A stretch of 64,000 bases of DNA from Oscillospiraceae bacterium (GTDB lineage: Bacteria; Bacillota; Clostridia; Oscillospirales; Oscillospiraceae). How positions within the stretch are numbered: the stretch's first letter is position 1; the number at the start of each line of letters is the position of its first letter. Under the pieces are notes generated by a model. The model did not search any database. It had not been told where the DNA came from and saw only the letters and a program-made list of their open reading frames with translations. The stretch lies in contig AP025583.1 in the NCBI GenBank assembly GCA_022846095.1, positions 3,621,279-3,685,278 on the forward strand. The letters run 5' to 3'. This document shows positions 48,777-57,662 of the stretch, piece after piece. Position numbers and translations under genes: made by a program.

Positions 48777-50801
48777 CTAACGGATGTGTCTGCCGTGGTA
48801 GCGGCCCCTCAGGAGCGCCGTACCGGCGGCGATGCTGCCCATCGCGGACAGGCCGCAGATAACCCAGAGCAGCAGAACCGGGAACTCCACCCCGGTCTTG
48901 GGCACGTCGTCCAGGATCAGATCCCCCAGGGGCACCCGCGCGTCCTCGACGTAGGTCAACTCGCCCGCGCCGCTGCTGTCCGGGGCCTTGACGTAGCCGC
49001 GGGGCACGTCATCGTCGTCGATGATGATGATCGTGTCGGGGCTGTCTGGGGTATTGGGATCGGGCAGGGTCTGGTCGGGGCGGTAGACGGGGATCGCGGG
49101 GGAGGGCGAGGGGGAGGGGGTCGGGCGGGGCTTATGGCCGTGGCTGCCCGAGTCGTCGGAGTCGTCCGGCCTGGAGGTGGGCTCCGGGGAGGGCGAGGGG
49201 GACGGAGACGGAGACGGCGAGGGCGAGGGCTGCACGGCGCCGGTATAGGTGTTGGTAAAGGGTACCACCGCCTCTCCCCCCGCGGGGATAAAGCCCTGGG
49301 CGTCGCCCGACGTGGAGGTGTAAAGCTCCGTAGCCGCCTCGGTGACGGTATAGCCCAGCCCGGCCTGCAGGCCGCTGGCGGTGGCGCTCTCGCCGTCCTT
49401 CAGTCGGAAGGTGGCCACGCCGTCCTGGAACGTGAGGTCCCCATAGGTCCCGGTGAGGCCCTGATCCAGCTTCACCGTAAACTCGAACTCCGTCACAGTG
49501 CCCAGGTGGTTTTCGTCCACCACCTTTTTGGATACGGTGAGCGAGCCGGTTTCGACAGCCGGGCCGGCGTAGGTGTTGGTGTAAGTTACCGTCGTACCGT
49601 TATCCCCGGAGATGACGCCCTCGGCGTTATCCGGGGCCTGGACGGTATAAGTATGATCTGTGAGGGGCTCCTCCGTCACGGTATAGCCCGTTCCGGCGGG
49701 CAGGCCCAGAGCCGTTTTCTGCTCCCCGTCCCGCAGGGTGAACGTGGCCGTACCGCCGTGGAAATCCAACTCCCCGTAGGTCCCAGAGATGGGCTTGTCC
49801 AGCGTGACGGTGAAGGGGAAGTCCACCCCGGCGGGGCCGCCGCCCACAACCCTCTTTTCCACGCTCAGCGTCCCGGGCTCCTCCAGCGTGAGGTTGAAGG
49901 TGCCGTTGAAGACGGTCGTCCTGAGGCTGTAGCCCACCATGCGCTGGTATTCCTTCTGACCGGCGGGGTGCTGCCCGGGGATGGGGGAGAACAGGCTCAG
50001 ATTCGCGGCCTCCTGGTAGCCGGCCACCGAGTAGTCCACCGTATACGGGAAGGCGCCCGCATGGGCCCCGGCGTAAGCCGCGCTGGCGGTGGCGCGGACG
50101 GTGTACACATCCCCCGCCCCACGCTCCACCGACACGCTCAGGCCCTCGGGCAGCTGGGCGCTGATCACAGGCGTGTGGGATGCCTCGTGGGTACAGCGGT
50201 AGTCGGCGGCGCCGGCGTAGCTGCCGTCGGCTTGGCGCTCCAACCGGATGTCCGGGATATACGTGGGGACAGGGTCCCGGTACCCGTTTTCGATGTAGTC
50301 TATCACCATGGGGATGTACGCCTCGGGGATTATTTCATGGAGCTGGCTCTCATAGCCGCAGGCCGACGTGTCTGTATGATGCCCTTCTGCGTCGGTAAAG
50401 CGCCATACCACCGCCTGTGTGTAATATCCGTTCGACTTATTACTATGATCGAGCAGCCCGGCGTTATCGATTGGGTAGAGGATACTCAGCGCGCGCTCAA
50501 TCTTCGCGATTGTCTCAGGGCTGAGCTCCCAGCCCTCCAGTGAACTGGGCTGGTACTTGATGCCGACCCCCGGCGCGGGCTTGTTGTAGTCCGCGCAGTA
50601 GGTGTAGTAGCGCTCACCCGTCTGTGTATTTTTTATCCAGGCGCCGCCGGTGTATTGAGCGGTCTCCGTCACCCAGCCCGGTTCCGCATCCTCTTTCCCC
50701 TGTCCACCGGCGGCCGTGGCGCCCGCGGCCAGCAGCCCGGAGAGCAGCGCGGCGGCCAGCAGGCAGCTCAGCAGCCGCGACAGGCCGTTTGTTTTCTTCA
50801 T
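48777..50801 (-). CDS. Thioester-domain / Cna-B-like adhesin with VPKTG sortase signal
   Basis: A 674-aa cell-wall-anchored protein. It has a signal peptide (residues 1-31) and an N-terminal thioester domain with the reactive pair C69 (YYTYCADYNKP) and Q129 (YYTQAVVW). Two pilin-type beta-sandwich repeats follow (about 300-410 and 415-520), each with F-P/E-F-T-V-[TK]-L-D and GYTVTE motifs of Cna-B/Spy0128-like domains. Next are a Pro-Ser repeat linker (PSPSPSPSPSP), an acidic stretch, and VPKTG at 633-637 with a hydrophobic helix and Arg-rich tail. Thioester domains can bond covalently to host ligands. The class B sortase at 44701 is the likely anchor enzyme. Confidence 0.9.
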   Translation of the reverse strand: MKKTNGLSRLLSCLLAAALLSGLLAAGATAAGGQGKEDAEPGWVTETAQYTGGAWIKNTQTGERYYTYCADYNKPAPGVGIKYQPSSLEGWELSPETIAKIERALSILYPIDNAGLLDHSNKSNGYYTQAVVWRFTDAEGHHTDTSACGYESQLHEIIPEAYIPMVIDYIENGYRDPVPTYIPDIRLERQADGSYAGAADYRCTHEASHTPVISAQLPEGLSVSVERGAGDVYTVRATASAAYAGAHAGAFPYTVDYSVAGYQEAANLSLFSPIPGQHPAGQKEYQRMVGYSLRTTVFNGTFNLTLEEPGTLSVEKRVVGGGPAGVDFPFTVTLDKPISGTYGELDFHGGTATFTLRDGEQKTALGLPAGTGYTVTEEPLTDHTYTVQAPDNAEGVISGDNGTTVTYTNTYAGPAVETGSLTVSKKVVDENHLGTVTEFEFTVKLDQGLTGTYGDLTFQDGVATFRLKDGESATASGLQAGLGYTVTEAATELYTSTSGDAQGFIPAGGEAVVPFTNTYTGAVQPSPSPSPSPSPSPSPEPTSRPDDSDDSGSHGHKPRPTPSPSPSPAIPVYRPDQTLPDPNTPDSPDTIIIIDDDDVPRGYVKAPDSSGAGELTYVEDARVPLGDLILDDVPKTGVEFPVLLLWVICGLSAMGSIAAGTALLRGRYHGRHIR

Positions 50802-50879
50802 ACTCCTTCATCCTTCCGTACCGCTCAAGGGGGCGGTGTTAAAGCATTCCTGTCTACATGCGGCGCGCCGGGCGGGGCG

Positions 50880-51227
50880 CTAATGCCCCGGCCCGCACCG
50901 GGCGCGTATTTCATCGTACTGCGCGTAGAGGCGCTGCACGCCGTTCTCCAGGTGATAGTAGTGGACAAGATAGGGGATCAGCAGCCCCAGCAGCAGGAAC
51001 AGCAGCAGGCAGAGCCCAGCGTGCTCCAGCGCCAGGGCCCCGGCGGCGCACAGCGCCGCGAGCAGCGCCACAGCCAGCGTCACCGCCAGGTGGACGGCCC
51101 GCTCGTGCTGGAAAAAGGAGATCTGCACCAGATGCTCCCGCCGCAGCGGCTCCCAGCCGCCTGTCCCCTCGCCCGCGGCCAGCAGCGCGTCCGTCCGGGC
51201 GATATAGGCCCGCAGCCGTTTCCACAT
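50880..51227 (-). CDS. Small two-helix membrane protein downstream of DegV
   Basis: A 115-aa protein with a soluble N-terminal part (WKRLRAYIARTDALLAAGEG, then WEPLRREHLVQISFFQHERA), two adjacent membrane segments (about residues 48-68 and 72-90) and a short cytoplasmic-type tail (HYYHLENGVQRLYAQYDEI). The ATG at 51227 is 11 bp past the degV stop. I do not recognise the family; coupling to degV suggests related roles. Confidence 0.75.
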   Translation of the reverse strand: MWKRLRAYIARTDALLAAGEGTGGWEPLRREHLVQISFFQHERAVHLAVTLAVALLAALCAAGALALEHAGLCLLLFLLLGLLIPYLVHYYHLENGVQRLYAQYDEIRARCGPGH

Positions 51228-51237
51228 GCGCCGCGCC

Positions 51238-52119
51238 CTACAGGAACACGGTTCGGCTCGCGCCGGAGAAGACGATGGCGTCCCCCTCCGGCCCCAGGTG
51301 GGAGACCAGGGAGGGGCCGATTTCAAACACCATCTGGGGCTGGTAGCCAAAGACACGGGCGCACTCGTCCACCAGCCGCCCCGCCCGCTCCCGGGAGGTG
51401 GTGCCCACCAGGTAGGGCTGCTGCTTGTCCATGCGCCTGGCGGCGTAGGCGCACATGGCGGGGATCAGGTTCTTGTCGCCCGTCACGCTGGACTCAAGCC
51501 GGGAGATACCGTCGATATAGGACATCATGGGCCGCTTGTGGAGCAGATCCCCCACAAAGGCGGAAAAGCCCTTGGTCCGCCCGGACATCTTTAAATATTT
51601 TAGGGTATACGCGCCGAATACGATCTCAATGCGGGAAAAGCAGTCCTCCAGGTAGGCCACCGCGTCCTTCACGGCGGTGCCCTGCTGGAGCATGGCCGCG
51701 CACACGCACAGCGGGTAGCCGTAGGCCATGGAGAAGAGCTTGCTGTCGATGATGTACAGGCGCATCCTGCTGCCGTGGCACTGCGCGTAGAAATGGGTCA
51801 GGGCGAGGTGCGCGTTGCTGTTGGTCTGGGATACGGAGGAGGCCGTGGTCACCGCGATCACGTCGGAGTAGCCCTCCTCCGAGCACTTTTTGAACGCCCG
51901 GAAGTACTCCTCCACGGAGATCGCCTCCGTGCGCGGCGCCGTGCGGGCCTGGCCCAGCATGGTGCAGTACTGGGAGGGCGTAAAATCCACCCGCTCCTGG
52001 TAGGTCTTCCCGTCCAGCGTGATGCGGTAGTTGAGGATGAAGATCCCGTACCTCCTCTGCAGCTCCGGCGGCAGGTCGCAGCAGGAGTCCGCCAAAATCG
52101 CAACCTTATCCAACCGCAC
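51238..52119 (-). CDS. DegV family fatty-acid-binding protein
   Basis: DegV (FakB) proteins bind a fatty acid and present it to the kinase FakA for phosphorylation. The 293-aa product starts with the typical VAILADSCCDLPPEL, has the conserved TTASSVSQTNSNAHLA and IIDSKLFSMAYG regions, and the family text LKYLKMSGRTKG. A GTG start at 52119 is preceded by GAGGAAGGTGA. It is in an operon with the DivIVA-like gene upstream and the small membrane protein downstream. A specific link to pili or adhesins is not evident. Confidence 0.92.
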   Translation of the reverse strand: MRLDKVAILADSCCDLPPELQRRYGIFILNYRITLDGKTYQERVDFTPSQYCTMLGQARTAPRTEAISVEEYFRAFKKCSEEGYSDVIAVTTASSVSQTNSNAHLALTHFYAQCHGSRMRLYIIDSKLFSMAYGYPLCVCAAMLQQGTAVKDAVAYLEDCFSRIEIVFGAYTLKYLKMSGRTKGFSAFVGDLLHKRPMMSYIDGISRLESSVTGDKNLIPAMCAYAARRMDKQQPYLVGTTSRERAGRLVDECARVFGYQPQMVFEIGPSLVSHLGPEGDAIVFSGASRTVFL

Positions 52120-52164
52120 TCACCTTCCTCTCTTGTTTATGCTTTCCTGTGGCCGTTTCCCGGC

Positions 52165-53190
52165 TCAGGCGTTTCTGGCTTCGCCGTGGCCGTGGATGAC
52201 CTCAAACATGTGCTTCTCAGGGGGAAATCCCCGCTTTTCGTCCCGCAGGGCCAGTTCGTCCATGGCCGCCCGGGTCTTTTCCAGCTCCTCGTACGCCTGG
52301 GAGACGCTCTTGGCGGCCTCCTGCTTGATCTGCGCGTAGCTGGACTCCATCTCCCTGAGCCAGGCATCCAAATCCGCTTTGAGCTTGGACGACTCGCTGG
52401 CGGCGGCGGTGACCATCTCCTCGGCCTTCTTGCGCGCCACCTCCTCAATCTGCTCGGCCCGGGCCTGGATGCTGCCGAACTGGGCCATAGATGCCTCGTA
52501 CTCCTTGTTCCTGCTGTGCAGCTGCTCCATCTCCTCGCTCATGGCGATGAGCTGGCGGTTGCGCTGATCCAGCTGGGACTGGAGGTCCAGCAGCAGCGCG
52601 GCGGAGACGGAGGCCCCCGGCCCGGCCTCGCCCGCGGCCTTTACCTGCTCCCGGAGCGCCTGGTTTTCCATCTGAAGCTCGGAAACGGTCTTTTGCAGCC
52701 GCTCAATCTCCCCGCGCAGCATCAGGATTACATTCTGATCCTCCGCCGAGGCGGCACCTCTGCGCTCCGCCTCCTCCAGCCGGGCGCGCAGCTGCTCCAG
52801 CTCGCCGTTCATCTCCCCGATCATCCGGCCGTAGCCCTGCTCCTGCTCCGCCAGGCGCGCGCTGAGCTGCCTGAGCTCCCCACGGGCGTTCTCCAGCTCG
52901 GCGTCCTTGGAGGACAGCTCATTCTTCAACAGCTCCAGGTTCCCCTGTAGATCCTGAACCGCCGTATTCAGCCGCTGCACCTCGCCGCTCTCCTGACCCT
53001 GCCCCGCCAGGACGGCCTGGAGCTTCTGCTCCACCTCGCTGCGGGAGGCCTGGGTGGCGGCCAAAATACGCTCCAGCGTGCCCAGCTTGGTGCGGTACTC
53101 CTGCTCCATGCCCTCGATATAGGCGATGACGTCCTTTTTCACGAAGCCGCCCACCGAGGCCGTCTTGAGCTTACTTTCGATGTTGTTCAT
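52165..53190 (-). CDS. DivIVA-like coiled-coil protein
   Basis: A 341-aa cytosolic protein. The N-terminus (VGGFVKKDVIAYIEGMEQEY) matches the DivIVA/GpsB membrane-curvature-sensing segment, and residues 30-320 are an almost unbroken coiled coil with heptads rich in Glu, Leu and Gln. DivIVA-type proteins recruit division, chromosome or polar factors. Here it lies beside type IV pilus genes, so a role in polar placement of pili or flagella can be imagined but is not shown. Confidence 0.8.
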   Translation of the reverse strand: MNNIESKLKTASVGGFVKKDVIAYIEGMEQEYRTKLGTLERILAATQASRSEVEQKLQAVLAGQGQESGEVQRLNTAVQDLQGNLELLKNELSSKDAELENARGELRQLSARLAEQEQGYGRMIGEMNGELEQLRARLEEAERRGAASAEDQNVILMLRGEIERLQKTVSELQMENQALREQVKAAGEAGPGASVSAALLLDLQSQLDQRNRQLIAMSEEMEQLHSRNKEYEASMAQFGSIQARAEQIEEVARKKAEEMVTAAASESSKLKADLDAWLREMESSYAQIKQEAAKSVSQAYEELEKTRAAMDELALRDEKRGFPPEKHMFEVIHGHGEARNA

Positions 53191-53206
53191 ACTTCTTACC
53201 CACTTT

Positions 53207-53728
53207 CTACATGCTACCTGTTTCAGACGTTCCTACCCCTGCGCACAAAATCTCCCGTTCCCCGCGCTCCGCGGCCAGCCCCATCGCCTGCCGCATGGCC
53301 AGGATCAGCTCCACCCCGGAGCGGAACGTGAGGGCCTGCGCCCCCTTTGCCCCGTAATAGGTCGCGGTGCCCTGCCAGGACGCGTTGGCGCGGTAGAGCA
53401 CTTTAATCTGGAACGCGCCGCAGTCCCCGCCGTACTTCCGCTGAAACGCGAAGGTGTGCGACTCGCTCAGGCTTCTTCGCAGACACAACTCCCGCTCCTC
53501 CGAGGGCCCCTGCTCCTCCCCGAAGGCCCGCCTGCGCACGCCCGCCATGGGGAACGCCGCCTCGTCCATGGCAGCCTGCGCGATCTGCATGAACTGATCC
53601 AGCCCGCAAAATTGCACCGGCGCCTCCTGATAACGGTTTTGAACCGTTCCCTTCGGCACGCCGTTGGCGGTGTCGTCGATGCAGACCCAGAACCAGCCCC
53701 CGTAATCTCCCGGATTCACCTTACTCAT
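53207..53728 (-). CDS. Unidentified soluble protein between the DivIVA-like gene and the pilus locus
   Basis: A 173-aa protein starting MSKVNPGDYGGWFWVCIDD with no signal peptide or membrane segment. The C-terminal half (about residues 95-145) looks beta-rich (HTFAFQRKYGGDCGAF, IKVLYRANASWQGTATYYG) and is followed by an amphipathic helix. I do not recognise the family. The ATG at 53728 is supported by GAGAGGAAAA upstream; the frame extends upstream but overlaps the pilin gene without support. Confidence 0.75.
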   Translation of the reverse strand: MSKVNPGDYGGWFWVCIDDTANGVPKGTVQNRYQEAPVQFCGLDQFMQIAQAAMDEAAFPMAGVRRRAFGEEQGPSEERELCLRRSLSESHTFAFQRKYGGDCGAFQIKVLYRANASWQGTATYYGAKGAQALTFRSGVELILAMRQAMGLAAERGEREILCAGVGTSETGSM

Positions 53729-53762
53729 CGCGTTTTCCTCTCCTCTGTGCCCGTGCCGCCCG

Positions 53763-54326
53763 TCAGGACTTCTCCAGCACGGAGCGGACCTCAAACTGAT
53801 GGGCCTGTGCCGTGCCGTTGGGGAACACAATCTCTATCTCCACATCAAAGGTCTTGCCGGCCTCGTCGTACTCCAGCTTGTTCAGCCGTGCGCCCAGGTT
53901 GGAGTACGCGCCGCTGCCGAGGAAATCGTATCCGCCGCCGTTGACCATGATGTGGATGCGCTCCTCCCCGCCGCCGTCGTTTTCCACCGTGTAGAGGAAG
54001 GCGCCCAAGCCGTACTCCGCGCTCGTGTAGGTAAAGGATGCCTTCCCCGTCACCACCTGCCCCGCCTCCAGCGGCGGGACGGGTTCGCCGCCAGCGGGAA
54101 TCACGGTCACGTCGGAGGCGTTGCGCAGCTCCCCGCTGATCCCCTTAACCAGGGTGTCCAGCAGCAGCTGGGATTCCGACAGGGCCAGGCTCTTTTCCAG
54201 CACCGGCCCGGTGGCGGACACCCCCGTGCTGATTCCGGCGGCCAGGATGCCGGTCAGCGCCAGGGAGACCAGCACCTCGGTCAGCGTCAGCCCCCGCCGG
54301 GAGCGGAGCTTTTGTCTCCAGCCCAT
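53763..54326 (-). CDS. Type IV minor pilin / pseudopilin (PilW-like)
   Basis: A 187-aa protein with a class III-like signal: a basic leader (WRQKLRSRRG) then LTLTEVLVSLALTGILAAG with the conserved Glu at +5, the prepilin peptidase and assembly signature. The C-terminal domain is beta-rich. It overlaps the preceding pilin gene by one base (TGATG). Its size and place among other minor pilins fit a PilW/GspJ-like role in priming pilus assembly. Confidence 0.88.
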   Translation of the reverse strand: MGWRQKLRSRRGLTLTEVLVSLALTGILAAGISTGVSATGPVLEKSLALSESQLLLDTLVKGISGELRNASDVTVIPAGGEPVPPLEAGQVVTGKASFTYTSAEYGLGAFLYTVENDGGGEERIHIMVNGGGYDFLGSGAYSNLGARLNKLEYDEAGKTFDVEIEIVFPNGTAQAHQFEVRSVLEKS

Positions 54327-54682
54327 CACGGCCCACCTCCCGCCGCAGGCGCCGGCTCGTAGCAGATAAGGCCCGTCCCGTCGTCCTTCCCGGTGTTGAG
54401 GACGATTTCCACCGCGCTCATGGAGCCGGTGTAGTCCGCGGGCCCGGTGACCCGCACCTTCAGCCTGACCGGCGCGGCCGCGCTGTAGGCGCCCGTCTCC
54501 GCCGCCGTCAACTCCTCGAAAAACGCCTCCCGCTGCTTGATGGCCGCTGCGTTGATCCGGGCGGCCGCGCCCACCGCCGAGGCGAAGAGGCCGGCGCTGA
54601 GGGCGACGATGAGGAACGCGAACAGCACCTCCAGCAGGGTGGTGCCCTTCCTGCTCCCGCACAGCTTTTTTACACGCAGCAT
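54326..54682 (-). CDS. Type IV minor pilin / pseudopilin (PilV-like)
   Basis: A 118-aa prepilin with leader KKLCGSRKG and the mature start TTLLEVLFAFLIVALSAGL, including Glu at +5. The rest is a short helix plus beta region. Size suits a PilV/GspI-like minor pilin. It overlaps the next gene by one base and follows a PilX-like gene by 9 bp. Confidence 0.86.
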   Translation of the reverse strand: MLRVKKLCGSRKGTTLLEVLFAFLIVALSAGLFASAVGAAARINAAAIKQREAFFEELTAAETGAYSAAAPVRLKVRVTGPADYTGSMSAVEIVLNTGKDDGTGLICYEPAPAAGGGP

Positions 54683-54691
54683 GTTTGCCCC

Positions 54692-55501
54692 CTAACCCTT
54701 GACCTCCCAGTCCTGCCAGGAAATTTTCAATGTGTACACCGTCGCCGTAACTCTTTTATACGCCCCCTTGTCGCCCACGGGGGTCGTAATGGGGGGCTTC
54801 GATTCACTCCCCGGCTCCAGCTTGGCCCCCGAGTAGAGCGTGACCACGTGGCTGCCCGACGCGGTCCGTGCGGTGATGGTCGCCTCGTAGAGGTTGTTGT
54901 CGGTGCCGACGCCGCCCTGGTCAATCTCCAGGGTCAGCAGCACCGTGGGCACCTGGGGACTGCCCTCCACCTCCAGCTCCAGCTCGTACCTGGTGTCCTT
55001 CAGCGCCACGGCGGGGTCCGTCGAGGGTCCGGGCGTGCCGCCCGATCCCCCCAGCACCATGCTCAGCACGGGCTGTCCCGCGCCGTTGTCCAGCTTGGTG
55101 TTGTGGAGGTAGAGGTTGCGGATGTCATCGCCGAACAGGGCCTCCATGGGACTGTTCGGCGCAAAATCGCTGGCGAACGAGCTTTTCAGCGCCCCCCACT
55201 GCGTACTGTCGTGGGAGGGGATCGGCGTCCCGTCCGGCGCAATTCCACCCGGTGTGTGATTTTCAATCTTTTCCTCCGTATAGCCCACTGTGACGGTTGA
55301 CTCCCGCATCAGCTCGGCGAAGGAGTTGGCCGCGGCCTTGACGGCCAGATAGGCCTGCTCCTCCTCCCGCATTTTTGCCGCCTTGCCCGCGTTGGCGGAG
55401 GCCGCGGTCACCACCATGACCCCCACGCAGGCGCACAGCAGGAAGAACATCAGCGCCAGCACCAGCGCGGCCCCGGACTTATCGCTCAGCTTCCGGCCCA
55501 T
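54692..55501 (-). CDS. PilX-like type IV pilus minor protein
   Basis: A 269-aa protein with an N-terminal membrane helix preceded by KSGAALVLALMFFLLCACV, the GxxLVLAL signature of PilX/GspK-type proteins, which lack the usual +5 Glu. The remainder is soluble, with conserved-looking helix AYLAVKAAANSFAELM and an extended beta region. ATG at 55501 follows GGAGG. It lies between the giant pilin and the PilV-like gene, the usual minor-pilin cluster arrangement. Confidence 0.8.
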   Translation of the reverse strand: MGRKLSDKSGAALVLALMFFLLCACVGVMVVTAASANAGKAAKMREEEQAYLAVKAAANSFAELMRESTVTVGYTEEKIENHTPGGIAPDGTPIPSHDSTQWGALKSSFASDFAPNSPMEALFGDDIRNLYLHNTKLDNGAGQPVLSMVLGGSGGTPGPSTDPAVALKDTRYELELEVEGSPQVPTVLLTLEIDQGGVGTDNNLYEATITARTASGSHVVTLYSGAKLEPGSESKPPITTPVGDKGAYKRVTATVYTLKISWQDWEVKG

Positions 55502-55523
55502 GGGCCGCGCCTCCTTCCGCCGG

Positions 55524-57638
55524 TCAGGCCGGCCAGTCTCCCCGGTGTTCTCCAAACTGCCTGATCGCGGGGTAGGGGTAGCGGTTCCCCAGCGCGCTGT
55601 CATAGGGGTAGGCAAACGCCCCGCCGATGCTCCAGTAGCTCGTGTCCTGGAACAGGCTCGCCCCGCCGGCGTCCAGCCCGCTGGCGAGCTGTTCCTTGGT
55701 AATCGCGGTGCTGTAGATGTTGGTGGACGCACTCGCGCCCGAGACCTCCGGAACGTAGTAGAGCTTCTCCGCGCCGGTGAGCGGGGACGTTTCGCTGGGA
55801 ACAAGAATTACGTATTTATTCCCGGCGTTGACGCGCTCCAGGTTCACCAGGACGTAGCAGTCGTAAAACCGCTCCCCGCCGCTGTTGACCGCGTGGGTGC
55901 CTATCATACCGCACGCCAGTCTTGCGGAGCCAGTAATCGCCCCTATTGCGTAGCAGTTGTATATCGTTGTGCCCGATATATTGTTCCCCATCAGCATGCC
56001 GACGTTGCCGCCGCTCACGTTCAGGTTGTTTACGTTGGCATAGCAGCCGGCAATCAGCGCCTGGCTGCCGCTCAGGCCCCAGGACTGCCCAATCAGCCCC
56101 CCCGCAAACTGTATTCCGCCGCCTCCGCTGACGGTGATTTCCGGAAGCGCCACGCTGCAATAGGTAACCGCGCAATCAAACGCGTATCCAATCAGGCCTC
56201 CGGTCGTGGAGCCCACGGAGGAGGTGATGCTGCCCGCCGCCCCGTAGACGTGGCAGCCGCTGATTTGGCTGCCGTATGTGATATTCGCCAAGCCCCCGCA
56301 GGAATAACCGGAATCGACGCGGATGGCGGGCGATTCCAGTCTGACGTTTTGAATCAGGAAACCCGCCGGCTCCCCTGGCACCCCAAAGGTGTCGAACAGC
56401 GGCTTGGTCAGGCCGATGATCTTGTTCCGCCCGCCGTCGTAAGCGGCCAGGCGCTCGTTGGTCACCGGCGCGTGCTCGCGCCCCGGATAGGCCGCGGCCC
56501 AAGCCCCGCCCGCGCTGAAATCGAGGTCCGCCGTCTGGGCCGCAATAAAGCGGTCTCCGACGCCGTCCAGCACCGCCGAGGGGTCGTCAATCAGCGCCAG
56601 GTTCTCCAGGTGGCGTCCGGCCGCCACGTTGACCGCCAGTTGAGGGTCGCCGCTCCCCGTGCTCTGGCTGATGGCGCTGGCGAACAGGCTGTTTGTGGTG
56701 GCGGTGGTGAGATCCGAGGGGAGCAGCGTCATATTCCCCACAGCCCCCGCGGGGCAGATCAGCTTGGCCGACACCTTGATATTCGCCCCGGGGGTAATCG
56801 CCGCCGCACTCGAGCCGTCGTCCACCACCTGGCGGAAGGGCCGGTCCAGGCTGTCCAGGATTTTCGTGTAAACTCCGTTGATCGGATCCGTGCCGTCAAA
56901 GCCGCCGCCCGAGCCGCAGTCCAGCGTCCACGCGACTTTTTGGGATTCATCCGCCGCGTTTTCCACCGACAGCTCAATCTGCAAATCTCCTGCGGCCACT
57001 CCCGCGGGCAGCGCGGGCAGCGTCAGACGGACCAGCAGCTGTTCCCCGTTGACCAGATCCACGCTCAGCCGCCCCAGGCGCTCCACGCTGGCGGCGAACG
57101 CCCCGTCGCCGTTATAGAAGCCGATCCGCTCGTCCCTGCGCTGCCGCGCGTCGCCGCGCAGCGCGGTCAGCCGGGCGTCCGTAACGCCGCCGCCCCGCCC
57201 TATCGCCCGCTGCGCGTAGTAGACCTCCTGCACCAGGCCGTGGGAGTCGTCAAACACGATCACGTAATACCCGTCGTTTAAAACCTCCGGGCTGATGGAG
57301 GCGGCGGGCATGATGTACGCCATCACGTCCCCGCCGGGGTTCTCCTTGGCCGAAAAGGCCAGCGTTTCGGTACCGATGCTCGCCGTCCCCAGGCTGCCGG
57401 AGCCGGTGACGTTCAGCGCCAGCGTCCCCGCGCTGCGCATGGCGATCAGCCGGTTCTGCGCCACCAGGTAGATCTGCTTGGCCGTGTTGTTCAGCTGGGC
57501 CATCTCCATATTGACGCGCAGCTCGTTCAGGGCGGGGATGCCCAGGGCCGCTGCGATGGCGACGATAAGCACCACGATCACGACCTCGATCAGCGTAAAC
57601 CCCTGCCGCCCTCTGCGGCGGCGCGGCGGTGCGTTCAT
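55524..57638 (-). CDS. Very large prepilin with GLUG-type repeat domain
   Basis: A 704-aa prepilin. After a basic leader ending RRGRQG the mature start is FTLIEVVIVVLIVAIAAAL, with Glu at +5. Residues 60-370 are an unassigned beta-rich region. The C-terminal 300 residues hold GLUG-like repeats with the G-[LM]-[IM]-G and C-Y-[AV] pattern (GGLIGYAFDCAVTYCSVA, GGLIGQSWGL, IAGCYANVNNLNVSGG, YNCYAIGAITGS). Such repeats occur in surface adhesins. Most pilins are 120-200 aa, so this is probably a tip adhesin. The ATG at 57638 follows GGAGG. Confidence 0.86.
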   Translation of the reverse strand: MNAPPRRRRGRQGFTLIEVVIVVLIVAIAAALGIPALNELRVNMEMAQLNNTAKQIYLVAQNRLIAMRSAGTLALNVTGSGSLGTASIGTETLAFSAKENPGGDVMAYIMPAASISPEVLNDGYYVIVFDDSHGLVQEVYYAQRAIGRGGGVTDARLTALRGDARQRRDERIGFYNGDGAFAASVERLGRLSVDLVNGEQLLVRLTLPALPAGVAAGDLQIELSVENAADESQKVAWTLDCGSGGGFDGTDPINGVYTKILDSLDRPFRQVVDDGSSAAAITPGANIKVSAKLICPAGAVGNMTLLPSDLTTATTNSLFASAISQSTGSGDPQLAVNVAAGRHLENLALIDDPSAVLDGVGDRFIAAQTADLDFSAGGAWAAAYPGREHAPVTNERLAAYDGGRNKIIGLTKPLFDTFGVPGEPAGFLIQNVRLESPAIRVDSGYSCGGLANITYGSQISGCHVYGAAGSITSSVGSTTGGLIGYAFDCAVTYCSVALPEITVSGGGGIQFAGGLIGQSWGLSGSQALIAGCYANVNNLNVSGGNVGMLMGNNISGTTIYNCYAIGAITGSARLACGMIGTHAVNSGGERFYDCYVLVNLERVNAGNKYVILVPSETSPLTGAEKLYYVPEVSGASASTNIYSTAITKEQLASGLDAGGASLFQDTSYWSIGGAFAYPYDSALGNRYPYPAIRQFGEHRGDWPA

Positions 57639-57662
57639 CTGTTCTGCCTCCAATCTGCGGCC

